Of a stretch of DNA of 64,000 bases, positions 22,999-34,939 are shown piece by piece; the stretch's first letter is position 1; each line of letters opens with the position of its first letter. The translations under genes and the position numbers were made by a program. Below the pieces are notes generated by a model. The model was not told the DNA's origin. It searched no databases and saw only the letters and a list, made by a program, of their open reading frames with translations. The DNA is from Sindora glabra (lineage: Eukaryota > Streptophyta > Magnoliopsida > Fabales > Fabaceae): positions 21,061,883 to 21,125,882 of the forward strand of contig CM035230.1 in the NCBI GenBank assembly GCA_020226215.1, written 5' to 3'.

Positions 22999-25631
22999 AG
23001 AAAAGTGCCGGTATCAATTAGTATATGATTATAAAGTCTCTGTTCCAATGCATACGTTGAATATGTCAAAAAAATAATGGCAAAAAAAAAAAAAGGAAAG
23101 ATCATGGACAAAATAAGGATTTTGTTATTAGTTGAACATTTCAATTTTAACAAAAAATTATTATTAAATGCCAGCATCAATTCCAATTGGAATTGCCACT
23201 TTGAGGCCTCAACAATCAGAACAGATATTTGTAACTTTGAAGAAACCTAATAATAGATTCACATGCAAACCTCTCATATTGGACCAAACTCATTAAATTC
23301 CAACAATCTCATGACTGGTCCATTTTCTACTATAAAAAATCTTTTTGAAACAGTCGCGCCTGGAGAATAAACAACAAAATCTAAAAGGCATTTTATCCTG
23401 CTTCAACTTTCTTTATTTTGTCTTGACTCTTCAATTTTACATTATTTTATTTGTTTCCATCTTCATGGTGAAAGTTGGAAACAAGCATAACTATGTTACT
23501 TGTTCAACATGATAATTTCTACTAAGCAAAATTTTCAAGCTTAATAGATAGTTTATTTTCAAGTAAACAGTTGATCTATTGCCAAAAGTAGTTAAGATTA
23601 AATTGATGAATTAGAAAAATAATTCAATTAATAATATTGTATAGGAGTAGTGCTGAATTTTTAATATTAACATAACATTAATATATATTTACTTTTAAAT
23701 TATATGACTGAATCAAAATTAGCTCAATTTTTTTTTATAAAAGCTGAAATTAAAACTTTTAAATTAAGGAAAACAAATGGGTTCATGTTTTGGCAGGCAT
23801 TGAAAGAAAAGGCTTCTAAGGAAGTCTTAACTAGAAAGCAATGGTCCAACAAACGTGTGTGTTATATTGAAGTAGGAATATATCATGACCGCAAGTAGAT
23901 ATAATAAGATGGATGGAACAGGATACGACAGAAATAGAATAGAAATAAGAACAAATAAAAATTTGGGTCGGCAAACATTATTAAATAAAAATGTTTATTT
24001 CTTTAAATAATGAAATTTTCGTTTCATAATAAAAAATGGATTTATAGTCATCTCATTGTTTATAAAATAAATTTTACACTCGTTTTATTAGAATAATATA
24101 ATGAACTGTGAATATATATATTTAATTTCTTAGGAAATAAATTATGGGTATGTTAATTTATGTATAATGATTATATATCTTTCTCAAATATTTTCATTTT
24201 TCAAAGAATTCCAATGCTAATAAAGTCCTTTATGATTTGTTGAATGAAGAGATTGATGTGAATCAGTAAGTAATTAAGTTTCTTCATTGTAAGCATAGAA
24301 TTCTGCTTTATAATTTCAGGAAATTCTTCTCTATTGTTATAAGAGAATTTGAAAAAAAAAAATGCAATCGGAGAAAAAATGGCATACGACTTTACCCTGC
24401 AAAAATATGTCTCATTAGACTCTTTCGAATCAATAGTACATGGGACCATTATGTATAATATTTTTTTTTTTTTGAGGAAACAAATTAAAGTCAAGTTTAA
24501 TTTATATTAAACTAAATTACCGATTTTTACAAATAAATTTAGTTTCAGAAAAATTATAATCTTTTTACAGCTTCGTGCAAGTGTTGTATTTTGATAATAA
24601 AAGGAAGCGCAAATCTAATGCATCCAACCCTATTTTGTGGCCTCATTCAATCAAATCGTGACAGATTAATGTTGTTTTGTGCCGAAACCTCGGAACTGTT
24701 TTTCGTGTACAAATATTGTCAAGCCATATATATAATATATATATACATATTATAATATTATATATATATTTCAATGATCTAATTTGGAAGAAAATTAGTT
24801 GTTTTTTGGCCAAAAGATCAATTTCTTTAGAAAATTAGATTATTGAGTTAAAAAATAATACATTTAATAATATTATGAAATGGAACAGTATTTTGAACAT
24901 TTTTTCAGAATCCTTCAACCTCTTTATTTCCTATACTTTATTTACAAAAAATACTTAAGATTATTCTTTTATTAGTAAATCATAACGCAAAGAAAAGTTT
25001 TTATATAATACTTTGTCATAAGAATATTTTGTTGATTATGACTTCAATGGCAAAACTTTTTATAATTGAAATATAATATTATTTTTTTATCATCCAAACT
25101 GAATCATAAGTTTTACAGCAATCGTAGCACTAATAAAAAGCCTTCTATCAAGGAAAAAATATAAATTCCATAATATTTCAGCTTTTTTTTTAACACAAGT
25201 GGTCAATTGACCCCAGTAGTGTGAAAGAAAATGATCTAGTTGTCTATAAATACACGTTTTTTCCAACAAAATAAATCATTTTCACACATAATATTTTATA
25301 AAAATGATATTAATTTATAATTTTGACAAGGTAAATAGTAATGAATTTAAATTTAATCACCTATAAATGTAAATCAAATTTATCTAGTTACCCAACTATG
25401 TACTGTTATATCAATAAAAAATTATTAAATATTTTTATTGTGACAAATTTTAATTACTTATATCATTCTAATAACAAGTCTTTTTCACATTCAGTAATAG
25501 AAAATCAAAATTAAACTTAACCAATAATTGTGTTCTTGTGGTCCTTCCTTGAATCTAAATAATTTGTATTATCCATTTTTTGGTAAATATTTGTTTATGT
25601 TTTTTAACACATGAATGTTTTAACATTAGAT
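22999..25631. other. AT-rich non-coding stretch
   Basis: No gene found. Contains poly-A and poly-T runs and a TA-rich palindromic patch at 24,726-24,770. Frames at 22,920-23,186 (minus), 23,704-23,898 (plus) and 24,201-24,494 (minus) look like chance. Confidence 0.3.
24726..24770. repeat. (TA)n-rich palindromic simple repeat
   Basis: Alternating TA runs broken by ACATATTA and AATATTA; it can fold on itself. Confidence 0.8.
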
Positions 25632-25636
25632 ATAAT
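25632..25636 (+). repeat. left target site duplication ATAAT of copia element
   Basis: ATAAT directly precedes the 5' LTR and recurs directly after the 3' LTR at 31,399-31,403. Confidence 0.85.
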
Positions 25637-26101
25637 TGTTATATTAAATAAAATAAATAATTTATTAGCATATATTTATATGGATTAGCATTAATTAATT
25701 TATTGAAATATTTATTTAAGTAATTAATTTTATATTTAATATTAAACATAGAACAGATTAGACCCTAGTTCAATATGTATGGCCCATTATAGGTTAGATT
25801 GTGCATAAGCTCATATGGGTAGAGATCTTAACCTACACTCTTTAGTGATGAGTAATTTCCTATCACAAGTCTGAACCTAAAATAAAGAGAGTAGGATTGT
25901 CATTCAATAATGCACAATAAGGATTACCTCTTAAAAACATCTCTTTTGTCTCTATTTGAATAACCTAAGGGATAAAGTAAATTACAATTTTACTCATTAT
26001 CATCATCCAATCAATTATAATTTCATCAAATATGCATTAGGTATGCTCATAATTTATTGTGATAATTTGTATATTCGTATTTATTAATCATACTGTCAAC
26101 A
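25637..26101 (+). mobile_element. 5' LTR of Ty1/copia element
   Basis: The LTR runs from TGTTATATTAAATAAAATAA to TACTGTCAACA, 465 bp. It is homologous along its whole length to 30,928-31,398 (471 bp), with scattered substitutions. It is directly followed by the tRNA-Met primer site. Confidence 0.92.
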
Positions 26102-26103
26102 GA

Positions 26104-26115
26104 TGGTATTAGAGC
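26104..26115 (+). other. primer binding site, tRNA-Met
   Basis: TGGTATTAGAGC begins two bases after the LTR. It is one base from the canonical plant copia site TGGTATCAGAGC. Confidence 0.88.
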
Positions 26116-27639
26116 ATGTTGATAGTATAAATCATCTGATTATGAGTAATTTTTAATTAAATTTGATAAAATTTACAAAAAATCCCAATTTTCCTTTCAG
26201 TACGTGGAACCCTAATTATATAAATTAATTGAGATGTTGATTTAATTTTTGTAATAATTATATATTTGGTTTACCGTTTTGTTTATATATATATACACAT
26301 ATACTTCTAACATTCTATTTGGAATTTATATAAGGGATCTTAACATTTACTGGTTTCGGCTTTCTTTTTCGTTAACGTATGATTTTTCTGTTTGTGTTGA
26401 TATATAAAATGAAGATTGTGTTTCTAATTTCTATATAAAACGAATTTCCTGACTTTCGAATTTGGCATTTTATAGATAAATGATTTGACATTCACTTTAT
26501 ATATACCAAAAAGATTTAACGTTTTCTTTACATATTATATATAAAATTTGGTTTAACATTCTGGATATATATATATATATACCATGGCTCGCAATTCTAT
26601 ATAAATTTGGTTTTGACTTTTCTTTCCATATGTTTTATGTTTTTTGGCGTTTGGTTTTATATTTTGTTGATATATATATATATATTCACGCCTAATGTTT
26701 TACATATTTGTCCTTGACTTTCCATAAAATCTCAATTATCTCAAATATGGAAGTCAAGATTTAAATGATCTCATTTTCTTAGAATGAATTACTTGATTTC
26801 ACATTATATATGGTATTGATAACGTGAAATCACATTACGTGATTTCCTTATTTAAATAATTTCATTTTTGAAAATGAATTACGTGATTTTATGTCATCCA
26901 TATTTTTCTTTTTTGAAAATTGTGTTTTAGTGAAGATTTTATGTTTAAAATTAAGTTTTATGAAATTCATGTTTTATGAGTGGATTTCTTTGAGGAAGCT
27001 ATTAACATAAATACATACTCTATATTCATTTTATTTTAAATTTTATAAGAATTATACTATGTAAAATATATTTTATTTATGAAATTTTGGCCAGCAAAAA
27101 TTCATGAATATTTTTCATAATATTTCTGAGCTTGGTGAAAAGTCACTCTCTCTAGTTATGAGTACAACTATATTTGATAAATTATTGAATCCTTAATTAC
27201 GTAATTTTATACATGTATAGATACTAAAATTGTTTGATCTCACCAATGATAGATTAGGATTACAGTGAGGCTGTTTTACATGAAAACATTGCCCTTTGGA
27301 TGTCTAGGAGCACATTACAATGATGAATGATGCACCATATCGGTGTGATATTGTTAATATAATTTTAGGGTTTGGACTCTTTTGAATAGGCATGTAATAT
27401 TTTTAATGTTTCAATATTTCTTATACTCTATCGGTATGGCTATATTGATTATATTCTTGTGTAGACTCTTGTACAAGGCAAATCATGTGGTACATGTAAT
27501 TTTTGTTGATGCCAACTTTTTATATAGTTACTTGACTTATTTTTGTTTTTAATTGGGAATCTTGTATTATAATTATGTTGTGCACGTATAATTAAAATTC
27601 TCAATCTTGTAACATCAATCTTAGTCTTTCAGCAACTAT
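26116..27639 (+). other. long AT-rich leader of the copia element
   Basis: About 1.5 kb between the PBS and the first gag codons. It holds several TATATA runs (26,287, 26,566, 26,661) and repeated ACGTGATTTC-type words near 26,780-26,890, with no coding sequence. It is long for a copia leader, so an undetected insertion here is possible. Confidence 0.55.
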
Positions 27640-27945
27640 ATGTGGTAAGGACTCTTAATGGAACAAATTATGATAAATGGAAAGAGTCTTTGAACATATA
27701 CCTAACAATTTCTAAGAAAGATTTGGCTCTTAGAGAATCAAAGCCAGTTAATCTCTTACTTAAGTCTAATGTTGTAGATAAGACCTGTCACAAATAATGG
27801 TATGAGTTAAAGCAGATCTATTTAGCAATGATCAAGTTCACTATTGAGAAAGGAATTAGAGAAAGTATCCTAGACAAGGACACTGCAATAGAATATATGA
27901 AAGTTATTGGAGAGAAATTCAATTCTACCTCTCTAGCTCTAGTGT
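27640..27945 (+). pseudogene. Ty1/copia gag remnant
   Basis: The frame reads RTLNGTNYDKWKESLNIYL and then LALRESKPVNLL, matching the N-terminal part of plant copia Gag (UBN2-type, consensus L-G-T-N-Y-x-x-W). Gag binds the element RNA and forms the particle. A stop follows in DKTCHK-stop-WYELKQIYL. The zinc knuckle (CX2CX4HX4C) is absent. Sequence passes within about 30 bases from the middle of Gag to the protease, so the C-terminal half has been deleted. Confidence 0.8.
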
Positions 27946-27959
27946 GTTTTGGATCCAAT

Positions 27960-30380
27960 AATCTTGAGACATCTTCTAAATTTTGGTAGTTGGATTCTAG
28001 TGCAACTATTCATGATGTAAATTCTTGGAAGACGCTTAAGAACCGGTGGATCTCAAGTAAGAGAGAGAAGACTATCTTAGGAGTAGTAGGGAGTAAGGTT
28101 GAAGTTCAATATATAGGATTAGTTTCTTTGTGTTTATCTTCTCAACACATTTTAGATTTGAATAATGTCATTTATGTACCTTTTGCATGAAGGAATTTGA
28201 TTTCTAGTTCTGTTTTGGATAATTCTGGTTATTCCTTTAGGTAAGGAAGTGGAAAGATTAAAATTTATTATGATTCTACTATTATTGGTACTACCACTCT
28301 ATAAAATGTTTTATATCATTTGAATTTAAATGATTATCTTGTTGTGTCTTTTGATGTGCCCATCAATGTTGTGATTGGGCATAAACATCTTAGAATCAAT
28401 GAGAACTCCTCCATTTTGTGACATCGATGATTAGGCCACATTTCTAGAGAGAGATTAGAAAGATTGGTAAAGTAGGGTGTGTTGTTAGATCTAGATTTCT
28501 CAGATTTTGAAATATTTTCAAGTGTGGGGTTGTAAAGCAAAGGTGAGACCATATAATCCCCAATTGAAGAAATTAGACTATAGATTCTTCATGGGGTATT
28601 GTACTAGATCAAAAGGTTGTAGATTTTATTGTCCCACTCATAATACAAATATCATTGAGCCTGATTAAGCATTCTATTTTGAGGATGACTTGGATAGTGG
28701 GAGTTTGGTGCCTAGGGCTATCAATTTACGTGATGAGGCTACCATTTTACCAAACCTATTTTGACTCCCTCACCCACTAAAGGAGATAATGTTAACAATC
28801 CAATTCAAATAAATAAAGATCCTCATGTTGAAGAACTTGATCATCCAACCATTGAATTAGGATGTTCTCAAAGGGTCTGAAGGCTTGTAATACCAACCGT
28901 TTATATCATGTATCTACAGGAGTTTGAATCATACATTATTGATAGGATAGATCCCATTTCTTTTCAATAGGCAATGTCAAACCCTTATTCTTCTAAGTGG
29001 TAGGAAGCTATGGATGATGAAATTTCCTTTATGCATTGCAATCATGTGTAGGAGCTTGCTAAGTTACTATATTAATACAAGGTAGTTAGTTGTAAATGGG
29101 TCTTCAAAACTAAACGGGGTGCTACTAGTAAAATTGAAAGATATAAAGTCAGACTTATAGCTAAAGACTACAATAAGAAAGAAGGCATTGATTATACAAA
29201 GACCTTCTCTCCCATGTCTACTAAGGATGCCTTTAAAGTTGTCATGGCTCTTGTTGCACAGCTTGACCTTGAATTTCATCAGATGGATGTTAAGACTGCT
29301 TTCTTAAATAGGGTTTTGTATGAAGAAGTTTAAATAACTCAGTCAGATTGTTTTGTTGAACCTAAAAAAGAACACTTAGTGTGTAAACTATGTAGATCCA
29401 TCTATGTGCTAAAACAATCCTCCAAGTAGTGGTACCTAAAGTTTCATGAAGTCATTGCCACCTTGGGTTCATTGAGAATGCTTTGGGTCAATGTATTTAT
29501 CAGAAATTTGATAGGGGTAATTTTGTTATCTTAGTACTATATGTTGATAACATTTTGCTAGCTAGCAACCTAATCAATTTTCTAGATGAGCCAAAATACA
29601 TGTTGTCATGCTATTTTGATATGTAGGATCTTGGCGAAGCATCTTTTGTTCTTGGAATTCAGATCCATCATGATAGAAATTATGGGATTTTGGGTTTGTC
29701 TCAAACTAATTAAATTGAACGAGTGCTTAAAAGATTCAAAATGGATACCTGTGCATCTAGTCCAGCACCTACTCAAAAAGGCGATATGTTATCTCAATCA
29801 CAATGCCCAAAAACTAATATTGAAAAGACTAAAATGGATAAAATTCCTTATGCATCCACTATTGGTAGTCTTATGCATACACAAGTATGCACCCATCCAG
29901 ATATAGCCTTTGCTATTAGTATGCTTGTGAGATACTTAAATGACCCTGGGATAGATCATTGAAAAGCAACCAAGAAGGTAATGAGATATCTTCAAGGTAC
30001 CAAGAATCACATGTTGACTTATAGATGATCTAATTCACTTAAGGTTGTTGGCTATTTAGATTCTAATTATGCCTCATGTATAGATGATCATAAGTTAATA
30101 TCTAAATACATATTTATGATGTTTGGCATGCATTTGGTTGATTTTATATCATAACCTTTGATGATTTTTTATAATAATTCTTTTATTGTGTGCTTCTCTC
30201 AAAACTATAGGAATTCTAGCTACACTAAACATTTTGATGTTAAACTCTTGTTCATTAGAGAGAAAATTGTTGAATCTCAGACTCGCATTAAACATATCCC
30301 TAGTAGAGACATGTTGGGGTTCTATTGACTAAAAGGCTTACCTGTTGGAGTATTTAAAAATCATGTAACTCATATGGGTC
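27960..30380 (+). pseudogene. Ty1/copia pol remnant: protease, truncated integrase, RT, RNase H
   Basis: Order of pieces: protease with LDSSATIHDV (family motif LDSGATxH, Gly changed to Ser) near 27,990; GAG-pre-integrase with LGHISRERLERLVK near 28,430. The sequence then jumps near 28,510-28,524 from DLDFSDF to VWGCKAKVRPYNPQLKK, so the integrase catalytic core (DDE) is missing. RT (RVT_2 type) follows with CKWVFKTKRG, then HQMDVKTAFLN near 29,285, and YVDN at 29,540-29,551 where the active site should be YVDD. LGEASFVLGIQI and an RNase H-like VVGYLDSNYASC segment come last. At least eight in-frame stops and several frame changes make it inactive. The gene order protease-integrase-RT-RNase H identifies Ty1/copia. 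Confidence 0.92.
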
Positions 30381-30443
30381 ATGTTAAATCTTTTGATAAA
30401 GCTTTAGCTGAATGAGAGTCTAAGATATGCTTATTTTATTTTT

Positions 30444-30870
30444 GATGTTTGAGACCATTTATGTAATAATTGCTTAGTTCAGATGTTGAAACATTGATAA
30501 TGTGTTTGATATATCATTTGTTTCCCTATTGGATTCAATGATTTAAGTTGTTTCTCTTCTGAACTATGGTCAAAAGACTAACTTTATTTTGTTGATGTTT
30601 GAGACCACTTATGTAATAATTGCTCAGTTTGGATATTGAAACATTGGTGATATATTTTATACATATATAAATCATTTATTTTCCTATCAGATTCAATGAT
30701 TTTGAGTTGTTTCTCTTTTGAGCTGTGGTTGAAAGACTAACTTTATTTTGTTCTTTTCAAATTATGAGATAATTATATTTAAACATCACTTGTTTTCCTA
30801 TTGGATTCAATGATTCTATATGGTCTCATTCTCTAAATTAAGTTGAAAGCTTAAGTTATACTAATTGCTT
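30444..30870 (+). repeat. tandem repeats of about 150 bp in the copia 3' region
   Basis: GATGTTTGAGACCA starts units at 30,444 and 30,594. Both contain ATGTAATAATTGCT, TTGAAACATTG, a TTCAATGATTT segment and AAGACTAACTTTATTTTG. A third partial copy carries TTTTCCTATTGGATTCAATGATT (near 30,795) and AGTTGAAAGC. Such non-coding repeats before the PPT are common in this type of copia element. Confidence 0.85.
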
Positions 30871-30914
30871 AATTATTGCTATTTCAAATATTCTATGTAA
30901 TTAATTAATACTAT

Positions 30915-30927
30915 CCAAGTGGGAGAT
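30915..30927 (+). other. polypurine tract
   Basis: CCAAGTGGGAGAT directly before the 3' LTR TGTTA is the canonical plant copia plus-strand primer context. Confidence 0.88.
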
Positions 30928-31398
30928 TGTTATATTAAAATAAAATAAATAATTTATTTAGATATATTTATATAGATTAGCATTAATTAATTTATTAAAA
31001 TATTTATTTAAGTAATTAATTTTATATTTTAATGTTAAGCATAGAACAAATTGGGCCTTGGTTCAATATGTATGGTCTGTAATAGGTTGGATAGTGCATA
31101 AGCTCATATGGGTAGAGGTCTCAACTTACAACCCTTTAGTGGTTATTGGTTTCCTATCACAAGTTTGACCCTAAAATAGAGAGATTAGGGTTGTCATTCA
31201 ATAATGCACAATAAGGATTACCTATCAAAAGCATCTCTTTTCTCTCTATTTGAATAACCTAAGAGGTAAAGTAGATTGCAACTTTACTCATCATCATTAT
31301 CCAGATCAATTATGGCTTTTATCAGAGTATACATTAGGTATGCTCATAATTTATTGTAATAATTTGTATATTCATATTTATTAATCATACTGTCAACA
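30928..31398 (+). mobile_element. 3' LTR of Ty1/copia element
   Basis: TGTTATATTAAAATAAAATA to TACTGTCAACA, homologous to the 5' LTR. The TATG/AATAATGCACAATAAGG landmarks are conserved. Confidence 0.92.
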
Positions 31399-31403
31399 AT
31401 AAT
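31399..31403 (+). repeat. right target site duplication ATAAT
   Basis: Matches 25,632-25,636. Confidence 0.85.
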
Positions 31404-31496
31404 TTTATCTTATCAAGTTTTAAGGGGATAGATTCACTTACTAATGAATTAATTTCTAAATATTTTTGTATGATTTCAAAAATAAGAATTACAATA

Positions 31497-31762
31497 GATA
31501 AAATTAATAATTTCATTCTTAAAATTATAAGACGTCGGCAAAATTGTCCCTAAATTATATAAAGTTTTAATTTTATTCTTAAATAACATTCCATACAAAC
31601 AATTTTATCCTTTTGTATAGATAGTTTCATCCTTGAATTAATATGTAAAGGACAAAATTATATGTACAAATTATTATTCAAGAATGAAATTACAATTTTA
31701 TATAATTCAAAGATCATTTTTCCGGCACTTCATAATTTCAAAGATAAATTGTATATTTTGTC
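31497..31762. mobile_element. foldback MITE, about 266 bp
   Basis: The left half from GATAAAATTAATAATTTC pairs with the reverse complement of the right half, which ends AATTGTATATTTTGTC. Landmarks GACGTCGGCAAAATTG (left) and TTTTTCCGGCACTTC (right) are inverted partners, as are CATTCTTAAATAACATTCC and TTATTCAAGAATG. The centre is near 31,630. Almost the whole element is one imperfect palindrome with no coding sequence. Confidence 0.7.
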
Positions 31763-31793
31763 ATCTTGATATGATACGGGAGTCGGACTGAAC

Positions 31794-32520
31794 GTATACT
31801 TGCCTTGTCTCTTTTTATTGCCAAGAGTAACAACCTAAATGAAAAGGTTTCTACAAGTAAATTTCATTTTAATTTTACCTCTTCTCAGTAGGATCATTAT
31901 TCAAACATTGATTACCAATGTGCTAAATTTGGACAAATGAAGAAGGTCTTGAATAATTTGTTGGGAAAAATTAAAATAATTCGAAAACAACAAACAGTAA
32001 TGACATATCTTATTATTATTCTTAAAAATGAATAAAAGACATCTTCAGTGTATGGATTTCATATTTAAAATTTAAAACTGAAATAATTTGTCTTCCATGG
32101 AAAGTGTCAAAAATATTGTGGAAAAGTGGTGGTAGGAAATGAGAAGGGGAATGCCCTATTAATTGGGTGTGAAGCCTAACAATCATCAGTGTTATAGTTT
32201 TGTGAGAACAAGTAATAATATTATATGATGCACGTGAATAGACTTAAAATGTACAACAATTTCCCTATGATAGGCCATTTATCTCTCAAAATTTTTCATC
32301 TGAGCCTAGTTCACGAAAACAGAAGTTGCGTGAAGTACTAATAAACTTTTCTACAAGTAGGCCTAAAATCAAAAGAAAGATACATAAACATAATTTTCTT
32401 CAGTATATACTCCTAAAATTTACTTGTACATTAATCAGATTAAGCCTACAAATTAATAAATTTTGCGTTACCACAAGCCATAAATTTGCTCTTTTTTTGC
32501 CATATTATAAACTTTATGCA
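31794..32520 (+). repeat. upstream-block repeat, copy D1
   Basis: First of three direct copies of the block that lies upstream of the RING-H2 gene (the others are D2, 48,698-50,050, and D3, 52,431-53,245). Shared words in order: a GAAAAGGTTTCTNC segment, TCAGTAGGATCA, GAAGAAGGTCTTGAATAATT (here at 31,939), ACATCTTCA, GTCAAAAATATT, a TAATTGGG segment, GAAGT.ACTAATAA and CTACAAGTAGGCCTAAAATC. It lacks the TATA-bearing end found in D3. No gene follows. Confidence 0.75.
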
Positions 32521-34120
32521 TGAAAAGGATTAAATATAATTTTAATTCTTCAAACAAGTGAATTGAACTGATTTGATCCAATCATATAATTCGTGTGTGT
32601 GCGAATCACCAATTTCATAACATTTTTCATAGGTTAATTGTGCAATTTTCCACGAAATTGAAAATGGCCAAGCTTTGGCCTTATTCTAAAAAACTCAATA
32701 TGAAGTACTATTTTTTTTAAAAAATTAAAGTGACCTCTACGAAATTAATCTCCATGCATAACAAACGCTACTAATTAGCATATGATTTGAGTCAGTTATA
32801 TTGAGAAAATAATTTTGGCTTTTTGGCTAGTTAGAGTATGAATTCATTCTCATTACAATGTACAATATAACATCTACAAATTAATCTTATTTGAAAACAA
32901 TAAAATTCTACACAATTAATCCTACTAGATCTCATTACTTTTGAATATATTGATTATGTTCATTATTTTTGTTAATATTTTTTCCAATGATCATGAAAAG
33001 TTAATGGATTAAAAAAAGATATAATCAAACACATAAAAAATTAGAGCAAGGAATAACTAATGTGTATTTCAATGTTTTTATGAGGATAAAACTTGAAACT
33101 TGATAGGGACATTTTAGATGATATATATAATAACATGTGAGAGCTTAAAAAGTTTGGTGAGTGTACACATTCATTCTAAACTATGTTAAATATACAAATA
33201 TTTATGGGAAGTTTGATTCTTATAAATTATAAATATTGTTTTTCGCCGTTAGTCTATATAAGAAAGGGTTAGAATATTTGTAGGAGTTTAAATAATTGAA
33301 CGGAAGTTTTAAAATTTTCTCTTTAATAATTTAAAATTTTCCCTTAAAAGCTAAGTATGGCTCCTTAGTTTTTAAATTTTCCCTTCAAACCCAAATTCTC
33401 CGTTGGGAAGCTGTGAGAAATTATTAATGGATCTAAGGCGAATATGGACAATGCGACTTTGATTATCCCAAAAAACATATTTTCGAGATTTTGAATTGCA
33501 AATTTCCTCAAATAAATAGTTGTAAAATTTGCGATTGTAACAATTTTAATTCACTAGAATTACTATCTCAATGAATTGTAAACTATTGTTGTCTTCTTTT
33601 AGATAGAAGTGAAGGCTTTACCTGAAAGCCCGAAAGTTACTCTGCATTTATTGCAGTTGGTCTGCTTATATTTTTGAACCTTACATGATTATAAACTTAA
33701 AACACAAAACAGAAGTTTCTTATTTAATTAGGTAATATGCTTAATTTATTAAGTAACCCCCACTGTAGTAAATTATTTCAATTTCAATTTCAAACAATGA
33801 TGTCTAATTTTATAAGAATTTTTTATTTATTGACTTGCTAATCAACTTTACCATGATACCACAAAATTTAGAATTTGTCAAGAGCCTTAGGCTTAGGTAA
33901 CACTTGATGTCTTTTGAGAATTTCATGCTTTTCATTGTATCTAGGTTTGATCCTAAGACATTATGTGTTTGTATCTAACGGTTTAACCACTCTTACTATT
34001 AAAAAAGAAAAAAATGGTAGAATTTATTCCTTTTCACTTATAGTGATTCAATGATATCTGAAGTTATCTTGTGATTTTTATTTCCTAAATATTTTGAATT
34101 TCATTCCACAACATTGTTTT
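32521..34120. other. AT-rich non-coding stretch
   Basis: No gene or supported repeat. A slightly GC-richer patch at about 33,400-33,470 has no open frame of note. Confidence 0.3.
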
Positions 34121-34152
<32 letters not shown>

Positions 34153-34153
34153 T
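34121..34153. repeat. (GT)n microsatellite
   Basis: About 16 GT units with one TT interruption, abutting the proposed LTR start at 34,150. Confidence 0.95.
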
Positions 34154-34630
34154 GACAATGACTAAAATATCCAACTAAACTACAACCAATAAAATGAGAA
34201 TCTTATGGATCAATTCACACTTAAACATATGTTTTACAATAACAAAAAAGACTCTTCAGGGCCTTTATCACTATCAACATAGCCAATGCTAACTCATGTA
34301 GTAATCCAATTAGTGAGGATCCTACCTAAAAATTGGCCATTTGTGCAAGTATAGGCTAAAGGCTGTCCATCATGTCCAAAGACCAACCATAGCAAAGAAG
34401 GCTCCAAGTTTGTTGTACTTCTAATCTACTCATTATTGATGATCCTATAAAAGGGTTTTAGGTACACCTTTACAAGACTAAAACATAACTCCATACTTTA
34501 CTTTGTCTATACTTCTACTAATTGAGGCATCAAAGTGTGCCTAATTGGCTACCTTCCATTGTGTACACTTAACCATTTGTTCTTTGAGGAAGCAAAGTTT
34601 GGCCCATCCAATTGGCTTACCAAAATTGAA
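34150..34630 (+). mobile_element. probable 5' LTR of a Tat-lineage Ty3/gypsy element
   Basis: Starts TGTTGACAATGACTAAAATA. It contains a TATA box (CCTATAAAAGGG at 34,444) and, about 70 bases downstream, the ACTAATTGAGGCATCAAAGT segment that corresponds to the conserved ACTGACTTGAGCGTCGGAGTG signature near the 3' end of many Tat-type LTRs. The coding remnant that follows belongs to the same lineage. The 3' boundary and PBS are not clear. Confidence 0.5.
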
Positions 34631-34939
34631 ATTGAAATGTACACTCTATCTTCTCACACTCATATGGAGATAGCATCTAATTGATATCCTTGTCAAGATC
34701 CCATTTCTCAAACATAGCGACCACAACTAATGACCAATGACCATGTTACTTTCTTAGTAGAATGAGATTGTCATACTACTTTGGAAATAGAGCAAGATGT
34801 CCTTATAGAACAAGTTATTCATCGAAAAGTAGAGATGAAGCACTCTTCGACAACCACATTGACATCTTCAACACTATCCATAATTGGTATTTGAACCTTA
34901 TCCTACCTCTTTGGCCACACTAAATCCAATATAACCTCT

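Larger units (their letters stand above)
25637..31398 (+). mobile_element. complete but defective Ty1/copia retrotransposon, 5.76 kb
   Basis: All structural parts are in order: ATAAT target duplication, 465-bp LTR, tRNA-Met PBS, gag and pol remnants, PPT, 471-bp LTR, ATAAT. It was a genuine insertion and was later inactivated by deletion of the gag C-terminus and the integrase core and by many stops. No other element is visibly nested in it. Confidence 0.93.
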
